A DNA stretch of 64,000 nt from Phaeotremella fagi (lineage: Eukaryota > Basidiomycota > Tremellomycetes > Tremellales > Phaeotremellaceae), in assembly GCA_001599715.1 (NCBI GenBank), contig BCHU01000009.1, positions 1,178,001 to 1,242,000 of the forward strand, read 5' to 3'. Below are positions 12,086-22,509 of the stretch, one piece after another. Position 1 is the stretch's first letter. Every line of letters starts with the position of its first letter. The notes beneath the pieces are model-generated. The model saw only the letters and a list, made by a program, of their open reading frames with translations, had not been told where the DNA came from and did not search any database. A program made the position numbers and the translations under genes.

Positions 12086-13538
12086 CTATTTCGTCGTCAG
12101 CTTCTTCCTCTGGGAGTGAGAATGGATATTCACTTTAATATCGAATCCAACTAAATTCGCTAATTCTTTCAACTCGTTTAATGAGAGTTCGATCGATCCT
12201 TCTCCTTTTGATGATTTCGTAGGTGAATTTTCGAAATGCCATAAGAGGGGGCCTACCGTTCATATTCAGTTCCGTTGGGGAGTCAATCAAGATAAGAAAT
12301 ATTTATACCTAGATTAATCCATACGCCCCCATCTTCTAATATCGTATGTATGATTCGAAGATAATTCAAAACGTTTCTCGCCTGGGTGTCATTTTTGATA
12401 AATGCTTTGAACCCACCGTATCAATAAAGAAACAAGTGACTACAGCCCCCCAACGTCCTTTCTGATCAATCTCACCACCCTCCTCTTCTTCCCCTCCACT
12501 CCCAACACCCCAATGTTGTTCACCATAAACCTCCTCAAAATCTCCAGCTACTAGACTGAACGCTCCACCTTTACCTTCCCCCAGAACGTCTGATGGTACG
12601 ACATCAGGTATACTTATCGATTTCAATAGATGTGAGGACGTCGTTTGATGGTTCGAAAATGAATGCAGGTATGGGAAGATTTTGTATGATTTCGGCGTTG
12701 TCGTTCTGGATTTCTTTAATGTTTGTTGATAGTGTGGAATGAGATTCGACTTACTGGTTTAAAACGAAATGAGAAGCTAATAACATGTAGGTACTGAATT
12801 CGTTTCCTTGGGAAGCGAAGCCTGTTTCATCTTAATTTTGATGTCAAATCGGAACTCACCTCTAGCAGCTATCTCCATAGCCAATCTACCTAATCCACAA
12901 CCGGGAACTATCACTCTGATATCACCTCTATCCCTTGCACTCCCCTGAGGATAGTACTTTTCAAGAGCCTCTAGACATGGATCGTAACAGTTCGTTCTCT
13001 CTTCTTGACCTTCTTCCGACCAATCTCTGACGAACGATCGAAGGGTTGATCGAACTTTATCTTGGGATTGGTCGGTTTCAGCTTGTTTTTGTTTGGGAGT
13101 TGATTGGGTCGTTTCGTGAGCGTGAGCGTGGGAGTGGGAATGGGAATGGGAGTGATCGTGAGAGTGGCCATGTGAATGTGAGTGGGTAGATGTCTCATCC
13201 GACAACATTTCTGCAAATACAGGATCGGCTATCATTTCTTCGATGAACTCTGAATTCCTTGAATCTGTCAGCTAAACCCATCACTGTAAACGATTAAATA
13301 CCTTCTTATCCCTTCATCTACAGCTTCCAATTTCTCTCTGTATCCAATAGTCTCAAAGAGAGACTTTGATTCTTTAGGTAGAGATAGGAAAGCCATCCGT
13401 CTGGCGTGGTTCGCTGATAGCTGGAGGAATTCAGTCAAAGGATGATGATATGTTGAGATGACCTACGTGATATTGCATGTACCCATCGAAGGCTTTTATG
13501 ACAGATCTCCAATGAGCTTTCTCTTCTTGCGATTCCAT
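12086..13538 (-). CDS. N2227-like (carnosine N-methyltransferase type) SAM-dependent methyltransferase with His-rich insert
   Basis: Member of the family containing human CARNMT1 and yeast YNL092W, which methylate histidine-containing peptides using S-adenosylmethionine. Seven exons: 13467-13538, 13302-13420, 12860-13257, 12755-12821, 12417-12705, 12309-12381 and 12086-12252; 394 residues. Visible family blocks: LSANHARRMAFLSLP, FVRDWSEEGQEER, SAM-binding VPGCGLGRLAMEIAARG, FASQGNEFSTYMLL, SLVAGDFEEVY, VVTCFFIDTARNVLNYL and GGVWINLGPLLWHFENS. A His/Ser-rich stretch (HSHGHSHDHSHSHSH and onward) of about 25 residues sits before FVRDWSEEG and is not part of the usual core. The start is the ATG before ESQEEKAHW. 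An upstream ATG at 13696 could add 25 residues through an intron with a weak GTATAC donor, so the N-terminus is uncertain. Divergent to LCB1. Confidence 0.9.
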
Positions 13539-13559
13539 TGTGAGCTGTGGATGAGATGA

Positions 13560-13580
13560 GATAAGATAAGATAAGATAAG
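13560..13580. repeat. ATAAG microsatellite
   Basis: Four tandem ATAAG units in the short divergent promoter between the N2227 methyltransferase and LCB1. Confidence 0.75.
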
Positions 13581-13807
13581 AGTCGAATGGTAGCTATTGG
13601 TAGTGAATTCGAAATGTATACATTGTTCAACATCTTACCCCATGGGGTAGAAGGTGGAGGTGAAGTAATAACTCCGTCTATATCCGGGTGTGGCACTTGA
13701 ACCTGGAACGCGTGGTTGTTGGTACGTTGTTATTGCTCGGTCACCCTATACTTACAAGGTGTTTTTCTTGCTTTTACTTATTACCTACCGCATCCACACC
13801 ACCCCCA

Positions 13808-15802
13808 ATGTCATCCCAACATATCGTCCCACCTCAATCCCAACCTCAATCAACAAATGACATCCCACCCTCTCTCTTGCCACTCTTATCAATCCTGTCC
13901 TCCGCCTTCCTGACTTTATCAGATTGGTTCCATCGTATCCCAGGTTCACCAATCATAGTTCGTTACATCAGGTCAAGTTATCAGAATGATCCTTATCGTT
14001 CCATTCTCGAAGTCTTGCTTGTTGCATTCGCCGTCAGAACTTTGCTGAAAGGTAGAACAAGAGGTGAAGGTGGTGGAAAGAATTTCGTTAAACTCAGTGA
14101 AAAGGTTGGAATTCAGTTTTATTGATACAATCGATGAGAAACTGATGGCGCAAATGTTTAGGAAATTGATGAATTGGTCGATGACTTCCATCCCCAACCC
14201 CTGGTTGATGAAACTTCCGAACTTGATGCTATGATCATACCATCAACACCTGTTATCCATGGACCTAACGGATCTAGAGTCAAGATATCACCAGCGGGCA
14301 AGACTGTGAGCTTTCTTCGCGGGAATCCGAAGATGAAGCTGACAAGTCTTTTAGCTACTCAACATGGCTACTCCCAATTGGTCTGGCTTCATTGAAAATG
14401 AAAAACTTAAACAAGTTGCTCTAGAAACTCTCAAAACATACGGTGTTGGAACCTGTGGTCCCTCAGGTTTCTACGGTTACCTTGGTGAGCTGTCTAAATC
14501 TTCTATGAAGATAAAGCTGACACTGTTTAGACGTTCACATGGCATTGGAACAAGAACTCGCTCAATTCATAGGAACAGAATCTTCGATTCTCTACGCTCA
14601 AGCTTTCTCCACCGTCTCATCAGTCATCCCAGCATTCGCTAAAAGAGGTGATATCATCGTAGCCGACCGTGGAGTCAATTTCGCCATTCAAAAAGGAATT
14701 CAAATCAGTAGATCCACTGTTAGATGGTTTGCTCATGGGGATATGAAAGATCTAGAGAGAGTTTTGTCAAGTGTCGAAAGAGAACTTAAAAGGAAAGGAG
14801 GGAAACTAGGTAGAAAATTTATTATCTGCGAAGGTGTTTATGAGAATGATGGGATGATGTTGGAGCTGCCAAGGATTGTAGGTGCCATCTTGGCGAGCTG
14901 GGATCTGGTGACTGATTCTGACCTAGATCGAGTTGAAAAAGAAGTTCAAATATCGATTGATACTCGATGAAACTTACTCGTTCGGTATGGTTGGCACACA
15001 TGGTCGTGGAGTCACTGAGTATTACAACATCCCAGTCAGTTCTGTCGTGGTTCTTTATGAAACGAAGCTGACTCGAACATAGGCATCGGAGGTTGAGATT
15101 ATCACTGGCTCGCTTGCGAACGGTTTGGGATCGGGTGGAGGATTCTGTGCGGGATCTACCCATGTCGTCTCCCACCAGGTAGGTGGTAGAGCGCATAGGG
15201 AGATTGTGTTCTAAAGCTTACACCTACCTTAGCGTATCAACTCCTCGGCATCCGTTTTCTCCGCTTCGTTGCCGGCAATGCTTGCTACCACTGCTTCGAC
15301 ATCTGTTCAAATCCTTATGAACCAACCTAGCATCTTGACAACACTTCAATCTAACATCCAAACCTTCCGTAAGGAACTATCGAAAATCGAACCGGTCCTA
15401 AGTTCAATCCAAACCATCAACGAAGACTCTCAATCAACAACGACCAACAAGGATGCGATAATTTCCATCCCCTCCCATCAAAGTTCAGCTCTTATCCATA
15501 TCTTCCTCCTAAACCCACCAGATACTTTGGAAGCAGAGGAGAAGCTACTCCAAGAAGTCGTTGATGAATGTATCAACTCTTCTGGATTGTTGATAACCAG
15601 AGCAAGACGTTTGAGAGGTCAAGAAACTTTCGAACCTGAACCTTCGTTGAAGATCTGTATCGGTGCTTCGTTCACTAAGAAAGAAATTGAAAAAGCTGGT
15701 CAAGGTTTGAGACATGCTTTGGTAAAGATTTGCGGTAGTGAGTGGATTGATTTTGGTTAAGACATGTGTTTTCGCTGACTAAGTGGTATAGAAAAACGAT
15801 AA
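13808..15802 (+). CDS. LCB1: Serine palmitoyltransferase subunit 1 (LCB1)
   Basis: Non-PLP-binding subunit of the ER enzyme that condenses serine and palmitoyl-CoA in the first step of sphingolipid synthesis. Eight exons: 13808-14104, 14162-14305, 14355-14484, 14531-14877, 14927-15034, 15083-15178, 15233-15734 and 15792-15802; 544 residues. A hydrophobic segment lies at about 24-45. The aminotransferase fold shows NMATPNWSGF, TYGVGTCGPSGFYGYLDVH, LILDETYSFGMVGTHGRG and GSLANGLGSGGGFCAGSTH. The last motif lacks the lysine that holds PLP in LCB2, as expected for LCB1. The final exon supplies only four residues' worth of sequence and the stop codon. The start is the first ATG. It is divergent from the methyltransferase and convergent with SPO7. 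Confidence 0.95.
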
Positions 15803-16004
15803 TGGCTGAAATGCTGGATGAGTTTAGACTTTGGATACGTTTGATTGATGATATATCTTTATAATTTTCTAATTCACATGCACAGAACTGGTTTCTGAAT
15901 GAACTTCGTGAGGTGTCTGCAAACTGCACCACCGCCAAACATAACACCCAATCCCAAAAGTTGAAATACATTGATAAAGTCCGAAGTTGACATCCCAAAA
16001 CTAC

Positions 16005-17080
16005 CTAAGACTGAGAATCCTTATCGATCGAAGGTCTAGGACTACTCCCCCGTCCAACAGACGCAGGCGGAGTCGAACTTTTCCGTTTCTCCCCCAACCC
16101 ACCATTACCACCCACATGATACCCCCCGACCTGCCAACACCAACTCCACCAACCCGACCTCCCCTTCCTCTCCTCTCTCAACCGTTCCTCCCGTCTCTTC
16201 TCAAAAGCACTTCGATACCTCTCATACCCCTCCCGAAAACTCTTATCGACCCTCGAAGAGAAAATTAATTCCCCCCTCGGGTTGGTGGTCGGTGGGATCT
16301 GGGCCATTATTGGGATTTGTTTTTTCGGTGGGGAGGTGGACGAGGTTGGGGGATTGGGTTTTCGAAGGAAAGGGAGATAGGTTTGGGGGGTTAGACGTGG
16401 TCTGCGCATGTTTAGGTGCATGTTTAAGGGACGGAGGGCTTTGTTCGAATGGTTGATATAACTTTTGGGTGTTAGTTTTTTGATGATGGGTAGGGGAATC
16501 AACTTGCCTATAGGCATAACGTATTTTCTCGTCGTACATCCCAGAAGCGAAGAATAGGGCTAGGGTTATTAGGAGGACTGCTAGGAGGGCTTGGAGAGCT
16601 CGTAGAGCTAGGAGTAACTAGTGGATTCAGGTTCAGCGGACGTCTTTGTTATGGACTGATAGACGGAGTGGATATAGACTATAGACGTGGAGATTTGGAG
16701 TTTGGCCTTGGTTCAAAACTTACTTTTGGAGGTTGGATGAATAATTGATATCCAATGAATACTATGGCAATGACGAAAGACCAAAGGAAAGCTATCATTA
16801 ATCCAATCAACATTCGTCCACCAATCACAGTTACACATCAAGAACAGGAAACAAAAAAACACTCACTCATATACCGTCTCCGTCTCCTCCTCAACATCTC
16901 AGCATTCATCTTCAACCTCTCCTCGAACAACAGTAAATCCCTATAAGTGGACGTATCGGCTGAAGGATGAAAATGGTTGTTCCCGTTAGCGTTCGGTCTG
17001 GGTGTTGAGGGTTTCGATGGGGGACGGGAAGGGTCTTGGGAAGGGGTGGTAGGTCGATGTGGTGTGGGTTGGGTACCCAT
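16005..17080 (-). CDS. SPO7: Spo7-like regulatory subunit of the Nem1-Spo7 phosphatase
   Basis: Spo7 anchors and activates the Nem1 phosphatase at the nuclear envelope/ER; the pair activates the lipin Pah1 and so controls phospholipid versus triacylglycerol synthesis. Four exons: 16867-17080, 16724-16791, 16508-16617 and 16005-16461; 282 residues. A Pro-rich N-terminus is followed by the signature RDLLLFEERLKMNAEMLRRR, two membrane segments (WSFVIAIVFIGYQLFI and an Ala/Leu-rich one in exon 3), then NKALRPLNMHLNMRR and the conserved C-terminal ELIFSSRVDKSFREGYERYR. Exon 3 to exon 4 only joins in the correct frame through a GC donor (AG|GCAAGT) at 16507. Convergent with LCB1. Confidence 0.88.
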
Positions 17081-17391
17081 CTTTGAATGGTTTATTGTTG
17101 ATGTTGTTTCTTGTGGAGATGAGATTGAATTGTTGGGGTTGGTTAAACTGGAATCTGGTGGACTGGAATGGTGGCACTAGATGGCGTGGCAAAATTCAAT
17201 CCAGTGTACAATACAAGTACTTACTTGTACGACAAGTACGAGTATGGTACGAGCACTTACAAGTCTACAAGTAGTTGAGTAAACCTCAGCACCACTTCTC
17301 AGCTGCATAGATATACATATAATCACACAAAATAACATCCATCATTATCATCAAAAAAACAACAATCTCTGCTCCCTATCTCACTCCCAAC
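17081..17391. promoter_or_regulatory. SPO7 upstream region with ACAAGTAC inverted repeats
   Basis: The SPO7 promoter is expected here. It contains AGTGCCAC in reverse at 17171-17178, 91 bases before the start codon, and a dense group of ACAAGTAC motifs in both orientations at 17213-17220, 17223-17230 and 17232-17239, with related copies up to about 17275. Confidence 0.5.
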
Positions 17392-17838
17392 CTAACAAAG
17401 CGATTCGGGATCGTCACAAGTGATAGTGATACCCTGATTCTCACCACAAACAGAAAGGAATTTCTTAGAATTATCAAAATTGAAAGAAACAGTTGCATTA
17501 GAAGTGGTACCACTGGCAGTACAATTGAATTGCTATCAAAACCCCCAATCAGCTAACTAAATCTACATCTTGCAAGACGGACTCACAGTAGGTTGAACAG
17601 CAGGGATCAAGAGTGGGATCGTTTGATTCGGGTAAACGGATCCATCTGATTGTACAGGGATCTCAATGTATGAAGGTGAGTTCTCTGAGGCACAGTTGTT
17701 TCCGGGGGATATGCATAGTTTAGCACCGTTCGTGGTGGTGATTGCAAGAATTGGATACGGTGGACCGCTTTCTTGAGCACTTGTTTTGGTGAGGATCGTG
17801 GTTAGGATTAATGTCATTGAGAGGATTTGAGAGATCAT
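17392..17838 (-). CDS. Small secreted cysteine protein, tandem copy 1
   Basis: No recognised family. Two exons, 17587-17838 and 17392-17532, encode 130 residues. Residues 1-21 form a clear signal peptide ending near TKTSA|QES. The mature part holds six cysteines (KLCIS, NNCAS, FNCTA, SVCGE, ITCDD, SLC) with no membrane helix, so it is probably secreted. It is closely similar to the next copy: shared blocks are TTTNGAK, IPLLIPAVQ, FDNSKKFLSVCG and NQGI. The intron lies at the same place in all three copies, just before the FNC/IDC cysteine. Function is unknown; a cell-surface or environment-response role is only a guess. Confidence 0.8.
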
Positions 17839-17984
17839 TTGTCAATTTTCAAGTGTTGTGTCTGCTGCTTTGCGTGTGGTTTTCTTTTTGCTGAATGTTA
17901 TGGATTTGATTCGATGTTGTGGTAAACGGATAACTACTTCTATTCACAAGACAGTTGATAAACAGTGACAGTGTAAGTTTCACA

Positions 17985-18290
17985 AAGGAAACCTAAACAA
18001 AGGATATGATCAAACAATAGTTCTTTCTCCCTCAAACTGTGTAAAGGATACGCAGATCGTGTTCCCCTCAGGGGATCAAGTTTCCACTGTGACAATCGGT
18101 AAGGGGTTTGTACTGCGGGACATTATGGCGGAATTCATGGTTCGATCTTGGAAAGTTGAGATAGATATTCGATTTAGTGTAAAGATTCCCTGATGCTCTT
18201 TGCCCTGGATACATTCAGTGAGGGGTTGGACGATGGAATCAGGTTCGTGTTCCCATACGGAATCCATTGGGGGGCGAGTTCTCCTTCATT
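17985..18290 (-). repeat. Duplicated upstream DNA of the secreted-protein repeat unit, copy A
   Basis: This block, about 150-450 bases before the start of secreted copy 1, matches the block before secreted copy 2 (19055-19340). Matching stretches include TCCCTCAAACTGTGT against TCCCTCAAATTGTGT, then GTGTTCCCC against ATGTTCCCC, and TCTTGGAAAGTTGAG against TCTTGGACAGTTGGG followed by GATATTCGAT in both. No convincing gene lies inside. It shows that promoter DNA was duplicated together with the gene. Confidence 0.75.
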
Positions 18291-18442
18291 GCAAAACGGC
18301 ACGGCGATTTCCTAAATCCCGGAGCTTATTACCTTCAACAGTTCTGAAATGCATCGGGCAGATATAAAAATACAACGTTCTACCAGCTAGCCATAAGTCA
18401 ACACAAAGTTCTATCCATCGCTTTTGAGATCACATATCGTAT

Positions 18443-18913
18443 TTAATCGCATAGTGTTTTCGGATCGGTACAGGTGATAATGATACCTTGATTATTACCA
18501 CAAACAGAAAGGAATTTCTTGGAATTGTCGAAATTGTAAGAAACAGACGCATCAGATGAGGTACCAGAAACGGTACAATTGAATGGCTAAAAGAGCAGTC
18601 AGCTAAGTTAGAGAGAAGATACAACAAGGAAAAAAAAACAAAATCGATAACTCACAGTAGATTGAACAGCAGGGATCAATAGCGGTATATTTTGATCAGG
18701 TGTAACCTGACCATCAGATTGAATAGGGACTTCAATGAATGAAGCAGAGATTTGAGAGGCACAATCGGCGATTGGGGATGAACAGACTTTCGCACCGTTG
18801 GTTGTGGTGGTTGTGATTACTTGAAATGAGGCAGCGCGACCTTGGGCTTGGGCGTTTGTTTGAGTGAGGAGGGTGGATAGAAGTAAGGCGGTTGAGAGGA
18901 TTTGGGAGATCAT
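18443..18913 (-). CDS. Small secreted cysteine protein, tandem copy 2
   Basis: Two exons, 18656-18913 and 18443-18586, encode 133 residues. The signal peptide is about residues 1-21 (cleavage near TNA|QAQ). Six cysteines sit at the same places as in copy 1, and the sequence is clearly homologous throughout: QSDGQVTPDQNIPLLIPAVQ, FNCTVSGTSSD, NFDNSKKFLSVCGNNQGI. It ends TDPKTLCD, one residue beyond copy 1. It is the most similar partner of copy 1 and the two are separated by about one kilobase, stop to stop. Family and function are unknown. Confidence 0.8.
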
Positions 18914-19054
18914 TGTTTATTGTTTCTTTTGTGGTTTTTTTTTTGGTGGAGGTTGCTTAAAGATTGCTGGTTTTTTTGCAGTTCGATTTCGAGATAGTGT
19001 TGAACAGTGCTGTTATATACTTTGGGATTCGATCCGCAGAAATGTAGGTTCAAC

Positions 19055-19340
19055 AAAGGAGACCGAGGCAAAGGATCAAACGACCGTCAATGATTAGTAG
19101 CATATGTAACTAAGTTTACTAATTCCCTCAAATTGTGTGAACGATGCACAAATCATGTTCCCCGTTAAGGGGTAAGGTATCACTACGACACAGGCTTGAG
19201 GGGTGATGGGGTAATGGAGTGGGTCTGTAGGACGGTCTCCGAGAGATCTACGATGCCATCTTGGACAGTTGGGAGTGATATTCGATCTAGTAGACCGTAG
19301 ATGAGGCTCTCCGTAAGGGATAGTAATCGTTTCAAAGGTA
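19055..19340 (-). repeat. Duplicated upstream DNA of the secreted-protein repeat unit, copy B
   Basis: Homologous to 17985-18290 and at the same distance (about 140-430 bases) from the start codon of its gene. A short open frame across it has no signal peptide or conserved motif and is treated as non-coding. Confidence 0.75.
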
Positions 19341-19450
19341 TAAAGTTTTAACATTTCTTAGTGTCCACATACTCTGTCTCATTGTCAGATCTACAAATAC
19401 AATCCTATCTGAAGTCATCAACCGGGTCCCCCTCGAGATCCCCTAAGTCT

Positions 19451-19909
19451 CTATTCAGGAGGAGTTGGACCACAAAGGTACTGAATCCCGTTAGTGTTTC
19501 CATAGGTAACTTGATCCCTAGGAAGTCTTTCGATGGTGAAACTGGTAAGCATTTCTGTTGCTTGACCATAATAGTTGCAATCGATTAGAACAGGTTGCTA
19601 TTCAAATGACAAAAACAAGTCAGTAAACGTAGACGACGCTGTACATAATAGAAAGTGGGTAAAGTGAAAACGTACATCTATCCAGAATTCTTGAATTTGA
19701 AATACTTGGGATGGGAAGGGAGTACCATCACTCTGTAACGCGAAGGATTGGAAGTCTGAGCAATCTCCCGCTACACAGATTAATACTCCAGCCGATCCCG
19801 AGAATTGGACAAGTGGCGGGTTGTCAAGTGTACCATTGAGCGCATTGACTTTGAGGAGAGAGGCTGTGATAACTAAGAGAGAGGGGATGGTGAATAGTTT
19901 GAATAACAT
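19451..19909 (-). CDS. Small secreted cysteine protein, divergent tandem copy 3
   Basis: Two exons, 19676-19909 and 19451-19597, encode 126 residues. The signal peptide is about 1-24 (ending LLKVNA|LNG). It has four mature cysteines (LICVAGDC, IDCNYY, YLCGP) in place of the six of copies 1 and 2. Shared with them are the intron position, length, the SDG-P motif in the middle (QSDGTPFPS) and an NGI..LCG block near the end. It is therefore an older member of the same family, diverged further. No known domain is recognised. Confidence 0.75.
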
Positions 19910-20489
19910 TTTGAAGGCCTTCTGAGTTTTATTTCAGGTTGATCATTATTTCGAAAATATGTTGTGAAGGGATACTTACTGTTTTTACGTTACTGCGCCG
20001 AAGTCAGAATTAAGTACGTCTCGATATGACACGCTTTCGCTTTGAAAAGTTGAATGTGTGGGATCTGCAATATATAGTATCGATGAAACACACTCCTTTG
20101 TTTTACTTTTGAAGCACCGGCTCATTTTGATTACAATTTTGGATGGTGGGGACGATCAGGGGCTGAAGAAAAGATTGAAGGATCAGGACATCAGCTGTAC
20201 ACAATTACAATTTCCCCGTACATATTTGACCAGAGGTTATTAACATATGACCCAATGTCAATGGTCCCTAGCTAACACAAAACACAATGTTAGGATACAC
20301 GTGTTCCAGTTGATCCTTGCCAAGAGATGTTTGTTCAACAACACAGTCAAATGAGTTATAAATTTCACTGATCCTATTGTCACTGCGTCATCATTCTACA
20401 TTCAGATCACAATTCTCGCAAACTATACAAACAGTACATCATTCTTTGCATCTCCCATCCCTCTTGTACTTCAATTCCTTGCCCACTTT
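19910..20489. other. Intergenic region between secreted cluster and unknown gene
   Basis: Upstream DNA of secreted copy 3 and the 3' side of the gene at 20490. I see no coding signal. A TATA-like AATATATAGTATCG lies near 20070. Confidence 0.4.
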
Positions 20490-21098
20490 CTATTCTGCAT
20501 CTAAAACGAGTCGAGGCTTAAACCAAAAATCGGGTCTCTTCTTCTCAACAACACTATTGGTAACCTCGTAATCGTGAATAAATGTCGGAGCCCACCCTTC
20601 CACAGAGAGTCTTTCTCCCCTCGCGTCCCACTCATTTCCACCCTTGAAGTGATAATAAGAAAGGAAGGGTCGTTCAGCCTTCGAAGACAATATTTGATGA
20701 GTATAACAACTATAATGAAGTTTATCGATTTCTGATTGTTCCGAAATTTGACTTGCTGTAAGTTCTTGAAGGTTCTTTGCGTCGATAGTGAATTTAAGTT
20801 GAATATCCTGATCATGTTCGTTATCCGGACATTTATATGACATTGAACTATAACGAAAATCAAATTCCCAGTGTGCTTTTGTCGTTTTGACATCTTGGGA
20901 TCCGCTGGCGATCATCTCCACATCAAATTTATCTCCAGTATACTCATCGATATTCTCCCATAAGTGTTTAGTGTAATCACCGCTGTGGATGATCCTGGCT
21001 GATTTGGTGAGTGTTAGGTCGGAATTGTATAATCTGGTGTACAACTTTTTGAGATGAGTTTTCATATCCTCGTTGATGAACATGAAGCCGTCTGCCAT
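20490..21098 (-). CDS. Hypothetical protein, intronless, 202 residues
   Basis: A single uninterrupted frame from an ATG (MADGFMFINEDM) to a stop codon. In this intron-rich region an intronless frame of 202 codons with even composition is likely real. I do not recognise a family. It has no signal peptide or membrane segment, is rich in Asp, Glu, Lys and aromatic residues, contains four cysteines and ends with PDFWFKPRLVLDAE. The middle (AHWEFDFRYSSMSYKCPD) looks like beta-strand sequence. A cytosolic protein is likely. It lies next to the secreted tandem cluster on the same strand but shows no similarity to it. Confidence 0.6.
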   Translation of the reverse strand: MADGFMFINEDMKTHLKKLYTRLYNSDLTLTKSARIIHSGDYTKHLWENIDEYTGDKFDVEMIASGSQDVKTTKAHWEFDFRYSSMSYKCPDNEHDQDIQLKFTIDAKNLQELTASQISEQSEIDKLHYSCYTHQILSSKAERPFLSYYHFKGGNEWDARGERLSVEGWAPTFIHDYEVTNSVVEKKRPDFWFKPRLVLDAE

Positions 21099-21913
21099 TT
21101 TGAAGAGGTTTTCAAATGTTTTCTTGAAATAGTAATAATAAGTGGATAAGGATAAGACAATTTGAAGTCTTGTCTGATATTACGCTGGAAAGTGCTCGCC
21201 TTCTTTAGAAGGTCTAGTCACATAATCTTTCCTTTGATACGGAAAGACATAGTCTTATCCCAACAAAAGTGGTTATTATTTCCTAGTAACTTGATGACGA
21301 GAGTTCAGTGACTAGCATACATCATACGTATTGACTGTAAGATATGAGAGGTCATCATCAGAGTAAGCAGGTGGACAATGAGATTCCATTTGAACGTGAA
21401 TTTCGGGTTTAACAGCAGACTTTAACGCCGACAGCCGCGTGAGAATCGATAGGACGGGTGGTGGAAGAGTGCGCCACTGCATGTAACGCCGATTCGGCAA
21501 TTGAATTTGTTTCGTGGGTGGGAGTCAAGTTAATTTGGTGATCAAGTCAAGTATATATCATTCTTCAAGTTTCATTCAAAAAACATCAGCAAAAGTGAGT
21601 ACTATTTCAGATCGTTAGGTCGATATTATGGATCGGATTGAGGTGGACATGGACATGGAATGGAGTATGGAATAGACATTCTGATTGGAGTGACGGAAGG
21701 AATACGACAGGGTTATGGGATCCGAAGCTACAACGACAGTCAACGGGGTATCCATGGAGAAAGAAGATTGCTCTCGACTTTGGAGTGGATCACCATTCGA
21801 CTGGATAAATTGTCCCATGTCTCCAGAAAATGAAGTCGATTAGGAGAAGATGGAGAAATTCGAGATTGTTATCGGTGAAATAATTACGACTCAATGCTAA
21901 CTCAACCTACCAG
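21099..21913. promoter_or_regulatory. Divergent promoter region, unknown gene / RPL34
   Basis: 815 bases between two diverging start codons. Short open frames on the minus strand here begin at non-ATG codons and carry no motif. No exon was supported. Confidence 0.4.
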
Positions 21914-22509
21914 ATGGCCCAAAGAGTCACCCTCAGAAAAAGACAACCATACAACACCACCTCAAACAGGAGAAGAGTAGTCAAGACTCCAGGTGGTAAA
22001 CTCGTTGTCCACCACATCAAGAAACTCGCTTCCTCCCCAAAATGTGGTGACTGTGGTGATGCTCTTGCTGGTGTAAGTTTTGGATTTCATTCGATTCAAT
22101 CGTTGAGAATGGGTTATTGATTTTTACTGTTATTATAGATCCCAGCCCTCCGTCCCCGTCAATGTATGTCTTGAGATTATCAAATTGGATGTTTTTGGGA
22201 ATGACGTTGACTTTTTTGTTTTTGTTTTTTAGACGCTACTCTCTCCAAACGTCAAAAGACCGTTAACAGAGCATACGGTGGATCAGTCTGTTCAAGATGT
22301 GTCAAGCAACGGTAAGTCAGATCTATCGTAATTTCAGTATCAGACAGCTAACGAAGATGTTCTTCTTTTTCTCAAATTCCATCAATCCTCATTACATCAA
22401 CATCAACTCACACAACATTTCGTCTAACAGTATAACCCGTGCTTTCCTTATCGAGGAAGCCACCATCGTCAAACGTGTCCTCAAGGCCAAAGCCGTTTCT
22501 AAGAAGTAG
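21914..22509 (+). CDS. RPL34: 60S ribosomal protein L34 (eL34)
   Basis: Structural protein of the large ribosomal subunit. Four exons: 21914-22072, 22139-22163, 22233-22311 and 22431-22509; 113 residues, normal for eL34. Recognised by MAQRVTLRKRQPYNTTSNRR, VVKTPGGKLVVHHIKK, the zinc-type cysteine pairs CGDCG and CSRC, IPALRPRQYATLSKRQK and RAFLIEEATIVKRVLK. Exon 2 is only 25 bases. The third intron is 119 bases; I looked for box C/D snoRNA signals in the introns and found none. Confidence 0.97.

Noticed and set aside
13688..13807. N-terminal extension of LCB1
   Set aside because: The extended frame starts at GTG with no ATG before 13808, and LCB1 length is normal from 13808.
18076..19354. 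Short minus-strand frames in the blocks upstream of secreted copies 1 and 2
   Set aside because: The two blocks are homologous DNA but the frames within them do not encode matching proteins, so duplication of non-coding DNA explains them.
21312..21818. Minus-strand short frames between the unknown gene and RPL34
   Set aside because: The first starts at TTG, neither shows a motif, and the stretch is the divergent promoter.
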